Source: Branchiostoma floridae
Taxonomy: Eukaryota; Chordata; Leptocardii; Amphioxiformes; Branchiostomatidae
Assembly (NCBI RefSeq): GCF_000003815.2
Contig: NC_049980.1
Location: 7,433,443-7,475,750 of the forward strand
Length of the DNA: 42,308 nucleotides
Direction: 5' to 3'
In this document: positions 1 through 11,629 of the stretch, one piece after another
Layout of the letters: every line of letters begins with the position of its first letter
Position numbering within the stretch: position 1 is the stretch's first letter
The notes under the pieces: model-generated
Seen by the model: the letters and a program-made list of their open reading frames with translations, nothing else
Told to the model about the DNA's origin: nothing
Databases searched by the model: none
Program-made: the position numbers and the translations under genes

Positions 1-1279
1 GGTTGCGATACCGTTGTCTACTTTGAATTACGATATTATGTTTTTAGCAGGACCAGAGAGACAAAATAATTTACACAGAAGAAGTGGCAAAGGTAAGCTG
101 TAACAGCAACATGTAACTGGAGAAAATGATGCGTTGATCATTTGCCAAATTAGCATTGCTTGAGAAATTGCAGTAAACAAATTATGCCAATGGATGTTAG
201 ATGTTAGGTACGACCGGTGTCCGTCACTGTAAATTCCACAGCTATTCACAGCGCTACACATGTCCCCGCGTGCCACAGACAGGTGGTCAATTAACTCAAT
301 TTTGGAGGATAACCAATCAGGGTAGTTATAGTTCTAGGGCTGCCGCATCAAGCATTTGAGAAACTGGCTCATATCAAAGATCATCGCAACCCCTAAAAAT
401 ACATGCCTAAAAGGTCTGCGAGGAAGGCTAACGCAGTGCTCAAGGACGTTATATGTGCCATATGTCACGTAGAAACAAACCACAACCCTGCATGTACTAT
501 TATTACTATATATGTCCCGTGTCCCACTTTTGGAGTGAAACATGAATACCGTGTGCCTGCTGTTTCCTTGTAGACCTATGATAACCTGTGCACCTGGTAC
601 AACACAGCCTGCTCTTTACAAATGATGACAATTTTATTGAAAGTTTTCATAGAGCAAACGCACAACCCGTATAACTCGCACGTGTACGGGCCGAATGCTT
701 CACTATATAAACATGTAAGGAGTGCCTTGTTTATGAAAAGGGGGACCGATTCTGCTAGAACAACTGATCAAGGTACGTTAGATGCTGTTGTGGATGGTGA
801 TTCTCAAAATGCTAACTAAAGCGTAGATTGATCTGTTTTCTACTGACTAAATCTGCCATTCGCAAAACGTTGCAATCTACGTTTTATTTACTGATATTGC
901 AGAAAACCTTTATTCACCTGGGTTTATCCATTTGAAAAATGCTTACAGTTTACGGGTTGCTTTGTAATCTGTGGGGCTATTCCATCTAGTGCCTCTATCC
1001 TTTTTGTCTTGCATAAAATATTGCATGCCCCTCTTTGTTTATGGTGCAATGTATCAAGAACAAAATAGAATCTATCGTTCGGTAAACCAAACTCATGATG
1101 TCAAGTACTGTCCATGTCACATATACATGTATGTTCCTTATGTATCTACCCAAGCAGACTAACGTTAGTAGTCCACATCTTTGCGATTAGCCTTCTTCAA
1201 GCACTAACTTGCAATATATTGTATTTTTATTAACTTTCTTTGCTTGACAATCGCCGTCTATCCCCCCCCCCCCCCCCAG
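1..1279. other. Non-coding upstream region of the GPCR gene
   Basis: I see no open frame with recognisable protein similarity on either strand. The stretch ends in a run of 17 cytosines followed by AG (to 1279), which is a good 3' splice site placed just before the ATG of the GPCR. A 5'-UTR intron is therefore likely to lie here, with an unplaced non-coding first exon. Confidence 0.5.
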
Positions 1280-1288
1280 ACTATTATC

Positions 1289-2245
1289 ATGAATGGAAAC
1301 AGCACGGACATTGACCTCCAAGACTACCTTTACGGTAACCCGTACGACCACCTGTATGCATATGATGACATTTTAGATTACCTCTACCCATCCGGACAAC
1401 ATGAAAATGGACTGGACGCAGCTAGTAACCAGCCTGCTTCTCTCTCGTTCCGTGTGGCTCTTGGAGCAGTGTATATTCTCATCATTGTAGTGTGTGGTGT
1501 TGGAAACCTGGTGTTCTTGGTGATCGTAGGACGGTACAAGAAAGCACGGACTAAGACAAACTTGCTGATTGCAAATCTCGCGCTTTCCGACTTTGTCGTC
1601 GCCATTTTGTGTATCCCCTTCAGTTTGGACTACTACGTCATCAATGACAGGGATTGGAGGTACGGAGAGGAGGTCTGCACGCTGGTCAACTATGTAAAGA
1701 TGGTGTCGCTACACGTGTCGACCAACGCTCTCGTGGTCATTGGGATTGACAGGTACATGTAACAAGACGTGTCCGTGGTCCCCTTTATGTCAGAGTCACA
1801 ATATTCTAAAACGACGTCCAGCTGGAACATTTCTATTCACAACTTGAAAGATCAAATAAAAGTAAGTCACAGACTTGCAAAAACGCCAACCTTTGAGACT
1901 ACATTGTTCTGTAGTGTCCCAAGAAGGTTTGTTACAGCTAACGTTACCTAGCACATGTAAAACCGATTTTTGGCAAAAAATCACCTCACTCTCTTTACGA
2001 CTGGCTTGCCAATAAAAAAGAATATCGGATGCAATATGGTTATTAAGTTATAATATCTCTTGTTATTCCAGATACATAACTATAGTCCGTCATCGGTGGC
2101 GGCGGTTGGGAAGAACCAGCGCCATCTTGGTGTCCCTCGGTGTCTGGATCGCCTCCTTTCTCATCGCCATCCCTTCGGCTATGTTCTCTATGGTACAGCC
2201 GGCCTTCCATCGCAACAATGCTTTCTGTGGGGTGGTGTGGAACGC
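1289..2245 (+). CDS. PROKR: Prokineticin-receptor-like GPCR, 5' part (truncated by gap)
   Basis: Rhodopsin-family receptor; the vertebrate relatives bind prokineticins at the plasma membrane and couple through G proteins. Exons are 1289-1752 and 2072 to at least 2245. The intron splits the Arg codon of the DRY motif (GACAG|gtacat ... ttccag|ATAC). The ATG at 1289 is preferred over an upstream in-frame TTG because a splice acceptor lies between them. Visible features: sequon NST at residues 4-6; an acidic, tyrosine-rich N-terminus; TM1 with GVGN; TM2 with LLIANLALSD; the TM3 cysteine in EVCTLVNYVKMVSLHVSTNA; DRY; TM4 with W (GVWIASFLIAIPSAM); and the ECL2 cysteine (AFCGVVW). The TNLLIANLALSDFVVAI and DYYV strings fit prokineticin receptors better than neuropeptide-Y or tachykinin receptors. 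TM5-TM7 are not visible and presumably lie in the 2246-3029 gap. Subfamily is fairly likely; the GPCR call is certain. Confidence 0.82.
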
Positions 2246-3029
2246 NNNNNNNNNNNNNNNNNNNNNNNNNNNNNNNNNNNNNNNNNNNNNNNNNNNNNNN
2301 NNNNNNNNNNNNNNNNNNNNNNNNNNNNNNNNNNNNNNNNNNNNNNNNNNNNNNNNNNNNNNNNNNNNNNNNNNNNNNNNNNNNNNNNNNNNNNNNNNNN
2401 NNNNNNNNNNNNNNNNNNNNNNNNNNNNNNNNNNNNNNNNNNNNNNNNNNNNNNNNNNNNNNNNNNNNNNNNNNNNNNNNNNNNNNNNNNNNNNNNNNNN
2501 NNNNNNNNNNNNNNNNNNNNNNNNNNNNNNNNNNNNNNNNNNNNNNNNNNNNNNNNNNNNNNNNNNNNNNNNNNNNNNNNNNNNNNNNNNNNNNNNNNNN
2601 NNNNNNNNNNNNNNNNNNNNNNNNNNNNNNNNNNNNNNNNNNNNNNNNNNNNNNNNNNNNNNNNNNNNNNNNNNNNNNNNNNNNNNNNNNNNNNNNNNNN
2701 NNNNNNNNNNNNNNNNNNNNNNNNNNNNNNNNNNNNNNNNNNNNNNNNNNNNNNNNNNNNNNNNNNNNNNNNNNNNNNNNNNNNNNNNNNNNNNNNNNNN
2801 NNNNNNNNNNNNNNNNNNNNNNNNNNNNNNNNNNNNNNNNNNNNNNNNNNNNNNNNNNNNNNNNNNNNNNNNNNNNNNNNNNNNNNNNNNNNNNNNNNNN
2901 NNNNNNNNNNNNNNNNNNNNNNNNNNNNNNNNNNNNNNNNNNNNNNNNNNNNNNNNNNNNNNNNNNNNNNNNNNNNNNNNNNNNNNNNNNNNNNNNNNNN
3001 NNNNNNNNNNNNNNNNNNNNNNNNNNNNN
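2246..3029. other. Assembly gap (784 N)
   Basis: The run of N begins inside the second coding exon of the GPCR, so the missing bases include the rest of that exon (ECL2 onward). Long frames spanning it are artefacts. Confidence 0.98.
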
Positions 3030-3640
3030 GAGTAAAGGAAACAAAATCTGGCTTCTTCGGTGCTGGTGGGTTGTTTTCCCTGATTGCAGAGATATTGCAA
3101 TTTGCGTATAGCTATAAAAAATATACCTGTGGCAGACCCCTCCCCAGTTCTCTTGCTCAACTTAACTTGTAACGCTGGCAGACTGAATTTGACCATCGCC
3201 GGAGATAACAAAATTTCAACAGCAGACAAAGGTTAGACCAGGGTTTATGTTGGACGTCCTTTAGACATCTTATCGGGCTTTCTATTTTGTCAATCTCATC
3301 AGTTTCCTTCTTGATGGCGGGGAAAAAAATGTCTGACAAATTGGAAAGCCCTAAACGCATAAAGAGACGCCAAAACCAACCTGAGCCTAACCTCTGCTTG
3401 GCGAGTACGCTAGAGGTCATTGAACTGTTCGTACACACAATCTTTGCCTATGGGGGGGGGGATAATTTTGTAAATTTTGTAGATAAATGCCATCAGTTTA
3501 AAGACTGAATGTTGTTACATAAGGCTTTAATCATATAATTTCGACTAGTTCGTTTTGTAGTCATATCATAAAGTTGTACGTGTATGATCATTATAAGATA
3601 GATAACCTACCCCCCTATATCAATGGTATAGTCTAGCTCA
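3030..3640. other. Intergenic, no gene seen
   Basis: No recognisable TM5-TM7 coding sequence resumes after the gap, and no other gene is apparent. It could include GPCR 3'-UTR. Confidence 0.4.
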
Positions 3641-3648
3641 GAAGAGGT

Positions 3649-3657
3649 GCACGTGAC
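3649..3657 (+). promoter_or_regulatory. E-box / CLEAR-like site upstream of the cysteine protease
   Basis: GCACGTGAC lies 26 bases before the ATG at 3683. It contains the palindromic E-box CACGTG and resembles the CLEAR motif GTCACGTGAC bound by TFEB/MITF factors at vertebrate lysosomal genes. Function in this organism is inference; a 6-bp E-box can occur by chance. Confidence 0.3.
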
Positions 3658-3682
3658 GGTCACACACACAGGGACAAGAAAC

Positions 3683-6600
3683 ATGGCGGGACAGAAGTTA
3701 TGCATTCTGCTGCTATTCGCTGGTAAGACTCCTCTCCCTGCGTGCTTTAGCTGTAACAGTGTGTAAGCTTGTTCAGGGCCAAGGAATAGGGCATTTTGTT
3801 CTGATGGTTATGTTTATACGGCTTGAGTCTTTGACTGACACAGATTGAGATAGTTAGTTCATCCATAACGACTGTTTTTTGCTTGCAGGATTTTTTTAGC
3901 TGGACGTTTTAACGTATTATTATATGCCCTGTACATCTTGATCAATCTACGTTGTAATAAGTATAATTCATGTTGCCCGCATGTGTAGTGAAATTCACAA
4001 AAGAGGAATTAGTTAGAATCCAAATTAAAATCAGAATTCTTGAACTAATTGAATTTCCACTGCATGGCAGGCTGAAGTGCACTTTTTATTACCTCCATCT
4101 TATGGTAACTTTAGGTAACTTTATTGCTTTTGGTGTGTTTTTGTGTTTCCCAAATATTTGTAGAGTCTGCATGTATATATATATAGCTTTGCGAAGATTT
4201 TAATGATTTCGGGTAGCATGACAGATGTACACAATGAAATGCAAAATATTCAATTTGGTATTACCACATTTGTATGAGGAAAGTCTACAGTGCCAACATC
4301 TTCCATGTGTGCTTTGTCCTGCTTGAATTTAGATTGACTTTGTTGATGTCTTTTTTTTCCCTGGGAAGGCCTGGCCTGCACCAGTGCAGTGAAAATGCCC
4401 ACCATGTACCACGTGAGAGGCTTTCTCTCCCTGCCGTATGCTCAGATCCACGAACCATTTGAGGTATGGTACAATGAGAAGGCTGGGATGAGCAGGATCG
4501 ACTTCTATGGTGGTAAGTTGTTCATTTGAAAGACTAGTATGTTTTTTATTAGCTCAGTGGCGTTTAGGACAATATCTGTACTATTTTTCTTCACCCCACA
4601 ATACCATAAAATTGTTAGTAATTGTGTTTGTTTCTATGGCATGCCCATCAAGCTGCCTCATAGTGTAACACAGTGTAAGCTGCATATCCATGCATGCACG
4701 GACCTCCATTTAACGTCCTATCTGAGAGATATAATGAAGTGAGGAATGCTGAGTGCCTTTCGCAAGGGCAACAGTCTTAGAGCATATTGAAGAACTCAAA
4801 CCCAGAACCTCTGGGCTTTGAGCCAAATACACCACACTACCATATGAAACCACAGAGATTTTATGGGCAAAAATGGGACTATGCCCAGTGAGGAATAGTA
4901 AAATACCCCTTTCTGAGTTTAGTATTATCATGCTAGTTGAATAAAGAGGTTGGCCGAAACCTTCGTGTTTAAGAGGTTAGACATTTATCTGTTCGTACGA
5001 CTGTCCATTCCATAGCTGTTCAGCCATAGGGTCAGCATTAACTAAAGACAATATATATTGGACTATGGAAAATTGTGAATAAAACGTCTTGAGTTAATCT
5101 CCTTTCTATTTGTCTCTATATATATATAAGACATGATGTCAACTATCCAGAAAAGCGACCCAAAGACAGGAGGCGCCATGTACAAGATGGCGTACATGAC
5201 GACAGAGAAGGTGACCAACCAGAAGTCATGTTTCCAGATCAACGGCGACAAGGAAAATCCGGTCATGCCACAGTCCATATTCCCAGACACCACCAAGTTT
5301 AAAGTAAGCGCTCGGTTAGGATGATAGATAATATCACACCCTTTGAAGACCGATAGACAGACATGTTGTTCTTATAGATAAGCATATGAAGACAGGCAAT
5401 AATCTTGCTGTGGACAGCTATCTTCAAAGGAGGGATAGTTTTGAAAGATTCATTCAACCTCCTTCAATTAATGAATTGTGTTGATCCTTTGTTGTTGCTT
5501 TGTTGCTCCAAGCAGATCTGCTGGAAGATCTGCTAAGATTAGAATTGTGGTCCATTAACATTATCCTATGAGCTAACATTTCAGTTGTGAGACTGTCCTT
5601 TTAGTCTTGGGCTGGTTTGGTTTAAACAACTTTATCAACTATAAAACTAATACATGTAAAGATTCAACTGATTACCTCAATGACAAATGTAGGACCTGGA
5701 AGTTTTGACTTTTGGGCTCTATCTTTGTGTGTTTCTGGAACAATGACATAAGAACCTCTAGAGTGGATTGTGATGATTTTTGGAATTTGGTAGGTCTTGT
5801 GGATACAAATGTCAAGGTTGATTTCGGGCCACATGCTGGCTGCAGAACTTCCTGTTTTTCTATCTTACTGTAAATCCCGGCATGCTGTGGCGCTGATGTT
5901 TTCATGGCAGATAACTTTTGATGTTAGGAAGAAGTAGTACAGTCAAACCTGTCTATAGCGGCTACTCAAGGGACTGGAGAAATATGGCCACTATAGACAG
6001 GTGGCCACTATAGAGAAAATGTTGATCAATTGACCATGAGCAAGCTACACATGATTTCAGTTCCCACTAATCTTTCTCACCAAGTAACATTGTCTCGATC
6101 GGTAAATTCCGACATAACTTCTGCTACCGCCAAAATGACCCTGTCATGAACTCCAAATCCTCGCAAACTACAATTTCAAACCCGGCACAGGGTGACATAA
6201 GGCCGCCGTATGGTTGCAACAGGCAGTGTTTCTGTATCAACGGGACCGGAAATCGTGTGGCCGTGGCCGCGTTGGACAGGTGGCCGCTAAGCCTATTTCT
6301 TAATCATTACGAATCCAAGGGACCGACAAAAAGTGGCCACTATAGCCAGGTGGCTGCTATACAAAGGTGGCCGCTAATACAGGTTTGACTGTATAGGTTT
6401 CTACTAGCCTGATTAGTCTAGCCTTGTTTGCTTCCGATGGTTGTGGCAGGGTAGAGACCTTTGGGAGTGGACCAAGCCAACAAGGCTGGACTCCGGGCTA
6501 GGTTTCCAGCCCCCTAGCTTAGGCCACACCAATTTAATTTCTTGGTTCTCAGGTTTTTTTTTTAAATTAAAAAAAAAACCTAACTGGAAAAACATGATAA

Positions 6601-9600
6601 AAATTAAGCCTGAGGACCAGGTTTGTGCCCGGGTGCACTCAGTTTTATGGGGTGAATACAATCATATTCAAGTCGTTCTCCCTACCTTATAGCTTTATGA
6701 TGTCCTCTTGCTACAGGTATATTTTCACTTTTAAAGATCTAAGAATCAAGAAATTACATTAGTATGGCCATATAATTGAATTCTCAAAAGTGAAGCACAA
6801 GATGAGGTCAATTTTAGGATAATATGATATAGAATGAGAGTCCAAATGTGAAACAACCATGTCTTTGTATAAACTGCTACTCTAGAGTACATACTAACAT
6901 TTCTGTGTGACACTGATCAAATTTGTTATGTCTCTTAATTGTAGAGTATTGGAACCTTCCCCTACAAGGGACTAGACTGTACCGCTTACATGCTGAATAC
7001 TGTTGAAGGAGGAGGCAACAAAAACAATACATACATCCTGTACATGAGCAAGGGGAAGACAGAAGTGCCAGTAGCGTACTACATGAAGGGATACGACAGT
7101 CTGCTCGGCTCACACTATGACGAGTACCTGCTGGACTATACCATGTTCAGTTCGGAGGTGTCAGATGGTGACTTTGAGATTCCGAAAGGTATGGTTCCTG
7201 CGCAAGATAAATGAAAATGATCTTGTACTGTTCAAAATTCAAAACTTCTATTCCCTTGAAATCTGAGACCAAAGATGTACCAAGGTTAAGTAGATCTGAA
7301 TCAGATGTAAAAATAGTGACACTACTAGACTAGTAGTGATTTGAATGCATGTGCTAGACCAGTTGAATTTACATCGCATATATGTTTAGAGCATCATTGC
7401 AAATGTAAATGTTATCAATCTGTATCAATTTGAATTAAAGCTGATGTACAAATTTCAAGTTTGAAAGAATCAAGGAAATCCCTTGGCTGAATACTGTATA
7501 AAGTATTCAAGCTTGATTTCTGAAGTTTCTGAAGAGACTTGTCTATGGAACTAAATACTCAAACGTATAGGCATGAAAGCATTGATCTACTCTAAATATA
7601 GCCTTACTTTGAAAAATTCCAATATTGTGTCAGTTTATCCTTGCTCTTACTCTTACAGACACACTTTACTTTGTGAGATGCTTTCTCATTCATGACAATG
7701 TCTCTAACTTAGGGAGAAGAGATGCTGTTCCAGTTGGTGTTCCATCAATACCCAGAAGTGGTCTCTTTAGCATGCACGGAGCAAACTCGTAAAAAAAAAC
7801 ACATAACAAACAACTAGTTTATGGCCAGAACAATGATTGTTAAAACTTACATTTTCAGGGATGAAGTGTGGTGACTTCCCTGGACCTGGGGTGGAGCACC
7901 ACATGACCTTTAACCCCATGAAGGACTTCGTGGAGCATCACCAAGGAAACGACCGCACCCACCAGCTGTTCCGGGAGTACCGTCAGAAACACGGGCGGAC
8001 GTACGAGGATGGCAGCAGGGAGCATGCTCAGAGGCACAGCGTGTTCACAACTAACTCAAGGTCACTACTATTCATTTGACTTACAAATTGTATTGTTATC
8101 GTTTGTAGAATTTTGTACATCACTTTTTCAACTTCTCAAGCTGAGATCAACTAGCTGATTTTTTTTAATGTGCAGGATGTAATGTTACATATATATATAT
8201 AGTTTATGGTTTGGTTTGTTTTGTTTTGTATAACTGGTAAACCACCTTTTGACATACTGTAAATGCAGAAATGTTCGCGGTGACCACTTCACTGCGAACT
8301 TAAAACCACCGTGAACATTTTTCTATTATGGTATTAGACTTCAATCTATGGTGTTACCGCGAACTTAAATCAAACGCGAAATGTCTTTTTTCCCGCTACC
8401 GCAAAATTAAATCCCTGTGAACTTAAATGCATTTACAGTAGTACACCATGGCCAGTTTTGTACAGCAAGTACAAGCTGGATGAGAGTGGACTGTAAAGTT
8501 TGATCCACTCACATGGACATCTACGATTAAACTTTCCAAAAAGTGTGATGGGATCTCAAATGTACTCAAGGTGTGTCTCTCTTTAAACAGGGGACCTCAG
8601 ACTTTACTTCCCATCCGAGAGGACATCCCTAACCAAAACTTGGTAATCATTTTGGCCTGCGTCAAGTGAGGAAATAGCTGTAAAGTGTCTTTCCCATCGA
8701 AGGACATAGCACTAGCTATAGGGTCTGCTAGGGATTCAAACTCAAGCCCAAGTTATCAGATTCTAAAGTGTAAGTCAGGACCACCTCTACTATTCAAATG
8801 GATACTTAATCAGGTATTTTGTTAAGGGGAGTATTATGAGCTTGAACAGCGAATTCCACACAATGTTTTTTTTAGGCTGATTCATTCCAAGAACCGTGCT
8901 AACCTCGGCTACACCCTGGCCATCAACCATCTGGCAGACCGCACGGATGACGAGCTGAAGATGATGCGTGGTCGCACCTACAGCCCAGAGCCTAACAACG
9001 GCCTGCCCTTCGATGAAGAGGAGCTTATAGTGACAGATATTCCTGACAACATCAACTGGGCTATCAGAGGTACCCGTCAGATTGAGTGTAAATCATGATA
9101 AAGATGTTGCTAAGAGGAGTGATCAATAAGTTTTTGTCTTCACCTGGAAATAAGGTACACATCCAAAACATTGGGGTAATATAGTGTAAAAACCTTTTCT
9201 GTCAACCCAAAACTAAATCATTGTTATTATTACTTTATGGTGTTCCCAGAAGTTGTCACTCCATCTGTCCCTGTGATTACACCACATATACTCCTGTCCC
9301 AGGTGCTGTGACCCCAGTGAAGGACCAGGCTGTCTGCGGGTCCTGCTGGAGTTTTGGCGCTGCAGAGGCCATCGAGGGAGCTTGGTTCAAAAAGGTACTT
9401 GCAACATCCAATGTGTCTACAATTCTTTGTATAGGCAGCCTGTGGTCTTGATATTTTGGTGACAGAAGAAGAAAGATAGCTTGTGATGCAAGGAAGAAAT
9501 TTTGTAGGTTTGGGCCCTAGCAGCTTGCTCTGGAACTGTAGTTTTTTTTTACATGGAAGGGTTGCTAGCCCTTCACTTTTAACATGCTTGAGATCCCCTT

Positions 9601-11196
9601 TTTACTTCCTGGAGCAGCCCCAGCTGGTGCATTTCCTGACCCTGGAACTTGAGTAGGGCTCTCCCAGTTAATTTGAGCTGATAGATTGCTAAATTGATTT
9701 TAACCTTGATTCATGACCTTCTTACCCCCCAGACAGGCCTGCTGGTGCCCCTGTCCCAGCAGAACCTGATGGACTGTTCCTGGGGGTACGGGAACAACGC
9801 CTGTGACGGTGGGGAGGAGTGGAGGGCGTATGAATGGGTGATGAAACATGGAGGCATTGCAACAGCTGCTCACTATGGACCTTACACAGGAGCAGTGAGT
9901 TTCACTACTGTTCCATAAGGCCTAGGAAAAAAATTGGGTTTTCAGTCTTTTGGTGACCTCACATTTTTTACCAAAAAATTACAGACGGGAAACCGTTAGT
10001 GGCTCAATTCTGTGCTGATTTATTGAAGAACCCAATAAATCAAAGGGGGCCGTTTGCAGCTTGTTTGTGCGTCTTTTTCAAGGCTGAAAGTACGAAATAA
10101 TGGTACAAATGTGCCAGTATGCTGAACTAAATGTACATATCGTTGCAATTGTCTCATCCAGAAATTTTTAATTTAGATGCTCTAAAAACTGCTCTGGGCG
10201 CCTTTAAAGCTCACTAATACATGTATGGTCTGTCCTCTTCGCACAAGATCGATGACACGGCAGCCGGATTTAACTAGAATGATACCCAGGCTAAATCTCA
10301 CACTACTGTTTTTCAACAGGACGGCAAGTGTCACTTTGACCCCAAGCACGTTGGAGCTGTTGTAACTGGTTACGTAAACGTGACCTCTGAAAACGGAACT
10401 GCCCTGAAGATGGCACTGGCCAACTTCGGCCCAGTGGCTGTCGGGATAGACGCAGCCGTGAAGACCTTCAGCTTCTACGCCAACGGCGTCTACTATGACA
10501 AGGACTGTGGTATGTACAGAATCTTGTTTTGATACACCTCTCATTAGAATAGATGCATTTATCCAAAACTACCATTTCTTTTAGCAGTGGAATAATTATA
10601 CTAACTAGTATTTGTAGGTGTTAACCATTACCTACAATACATTGATGTCATGTACATGGCTATGTTGTTCATATGCCTTTGATTAAAAAAAGAAATTACT
10701 AGTATTCTTCTGGTTGTGACAGAAAGCATAGATGTTACTGTTATTAGGTACCGTACTGGGGAAATTCTCTTTTTGACAAGTCATTGAACAGTGGACCATT
10801 GTTGGACATCCTGTCTTAAGGACTGCAACCCTTTCCACTAGCGTGTATGATTCTGCCCAATCTTGTTGGTCTGGAGGCAGGGTTGCTTAACACTGGACAA
10901 TGCGCAGTACTTTTTGTGTGCCATTGATTGCAATGCACATGTAGCCTTGCAAACTGCAAGATATTCAGATTGATTGACATGTGTCTCCCCCGATAGGTAA
11001 CAAGCCAGAGGACCTGGACCATGCAGTGCTGGCGGTTGGCTATGGTAGCATGCCTGACAGCAAGGGCAACATGCAGGACTACTGGCTCATCAAGAACTCC
11101 TGGTCCACGCACTGGGGCGACAACGGTTACGTCCTCATCTCTCAGAAGGACAACAACTGTGGCGTGGCCACTGATGCCACGTATGTCAAGGTGTAA
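3683..11196 (+). CDS. Papain-family (C1A) cysteine protease, counting factor associated protein D type; 10 exons
   Basis: Secreted or lysosomal cysteine endopeptidase. Exons: 3683-3722, 4369-4512, 5131-5303, 6945-7188, 7859-8060, 8876-9069, 9303-9394, 9733-9894, 10320-10509, 10997-11196. All phases match, giving 1641 nt and 546 residues. Order: signal peptide (about 1-20, core [15 protein letters not shown]); a roughly 200-residue N-terminal domain containing [19 protein letters not shown]; an I29 inhibitor prodomain (about 238-300, [15 protein letters not shown]); a mature C1 domain starting near [12 protein letters not shown]. The oxyanion Gln341 and nucleophile Cys347 lie in [11 protein letters not shown], His489 in [11 protein letters not shown], and Asn514 in [11 protein letters not shown], so all catalytic residues are intact. 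The length and long N-terminal domain set it apart from cathepsin L (about 330 residues) and match Dictyostelium cfaD-like proteins found in many marine animals. Introns 3 and 5 carry MITEs. Function beyond proteolysis cannot be read from the sequence. Confidence 0.93.
4745..4870. repeat. Degenerate SINE-like remnant in protease intron 2
   Basis: The string gaactcaaacccagaacct followed by reversed tRNA-like sequence resembles the tail of an old tRNA-derived SINE. Similar decayed pieces lie near 8590-8780 and 12480-12640. Weak support from pattern only. Confidence 0.3.
5940..6391. mobile_element. MITE, Tc1/mariner-pogo type, in protease intron 3
   Basis: Terminal inverted repeats: the left end CAGTCAAACCTGT mirrors the right end ACAGGTTTGACTG, and GGCCACTATAG-type motifs recur inward. 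It is flanked by TA on both sides (5938-5939, 6392-6393), the target duplication of Tc1/mariner elements. There is no transposase frame in its 452 bp, so it is non-autonomous. A right-end fragment of the same family sits at 20388-20454. Confidence 0.75.
8257..8438. mobile_element. Short palindromic MITE in protease intron 5 (copy 1)
   Basis: It begins CTGTAAATGCA and ends TGCATTTACAG, with TA duplications outside (8255-8256, 8439-8440). The interior contains repeated TTCGCGG / CCGCGAA motifs. A second copy lies in opposite orientation at 27779-27969. Confidence 0.75.
8590..8790. repeat. Degenerate SINE-like remnant
   Basis: Contains cgagaggacatccctaacc and gggattcaaactcaagccc, which look like a decayed tRNA-derived repeat shared in style with other intronic copies in this window. 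No boundaries or target duplication identified. Confidence 0.3.
10080..10215. repeat. Dispersed repeat, copy 1 (protease intron 8)
   Basis: This stretch, including tctcatccagaa and ctctaaaaactgctctgggc, recurs in reverse complement at 28815-28935. The family is unknown. Confidence 0.55.
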
Positions 11197-11215
11197 TCGT
11201 GGTACCCCATGGAGT

Positions 11216-11622
11216 AATAGCCTGGTATCCACCATATTCTAGCTCCACTTAGTCCTTCGGTTGCTTCCTTGTAGAATAGACAATGATTTCTGATTGGCTC
11301 TGTGTGTTAGAGATCAATAAGTCATTCATCAGTTTGACCCTGTTACTCTGCTGAGACATACTTGGTGCAGGACGTACGAACAAAAATCATTCGAGCAAAC
11401 TAAAGCTATGATATCTTGGAAGCTCATCTGCGTTGGTTGTAATCATAGTACAATGCTAAACTTTCTTTCAACGCAAAGGTATACATGAATCAAAATTTTC
11501 GATAACAAAATTTTGCCTTCTTCAAGATCAATACTGATGATGAATACAACATGTACATTTGTATGTGTTGGAAGAAAGTTTAGCATTGTTCTAAAGCTAG
11601 GATAGATGGATACCAGGCTATT
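11216..11622. mobile_element. Hairpin MITE-like element in the protease 3' UTR
   Basis: Outer inverted repeats: 11216-11244 (AATAGCCTGGTATCCA...) and 11595-11622 (its imperfect reverse complement). A second nested pair lies at 11450-11472 and 11567-11589 (acaatgctaaactttct and complement). The outer repeat starts 19 bases after the stop codon ends. I could not define a target duplication. Confidence 0.6.
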
Positions 11623-11629
11623 GGAATGG

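Noticed and set aside
2043-3229. Several frames of 300 or more residues across this stretch
   Set aside because: They exist only because N bases carry no stop codons; most of each is the assembly gap.
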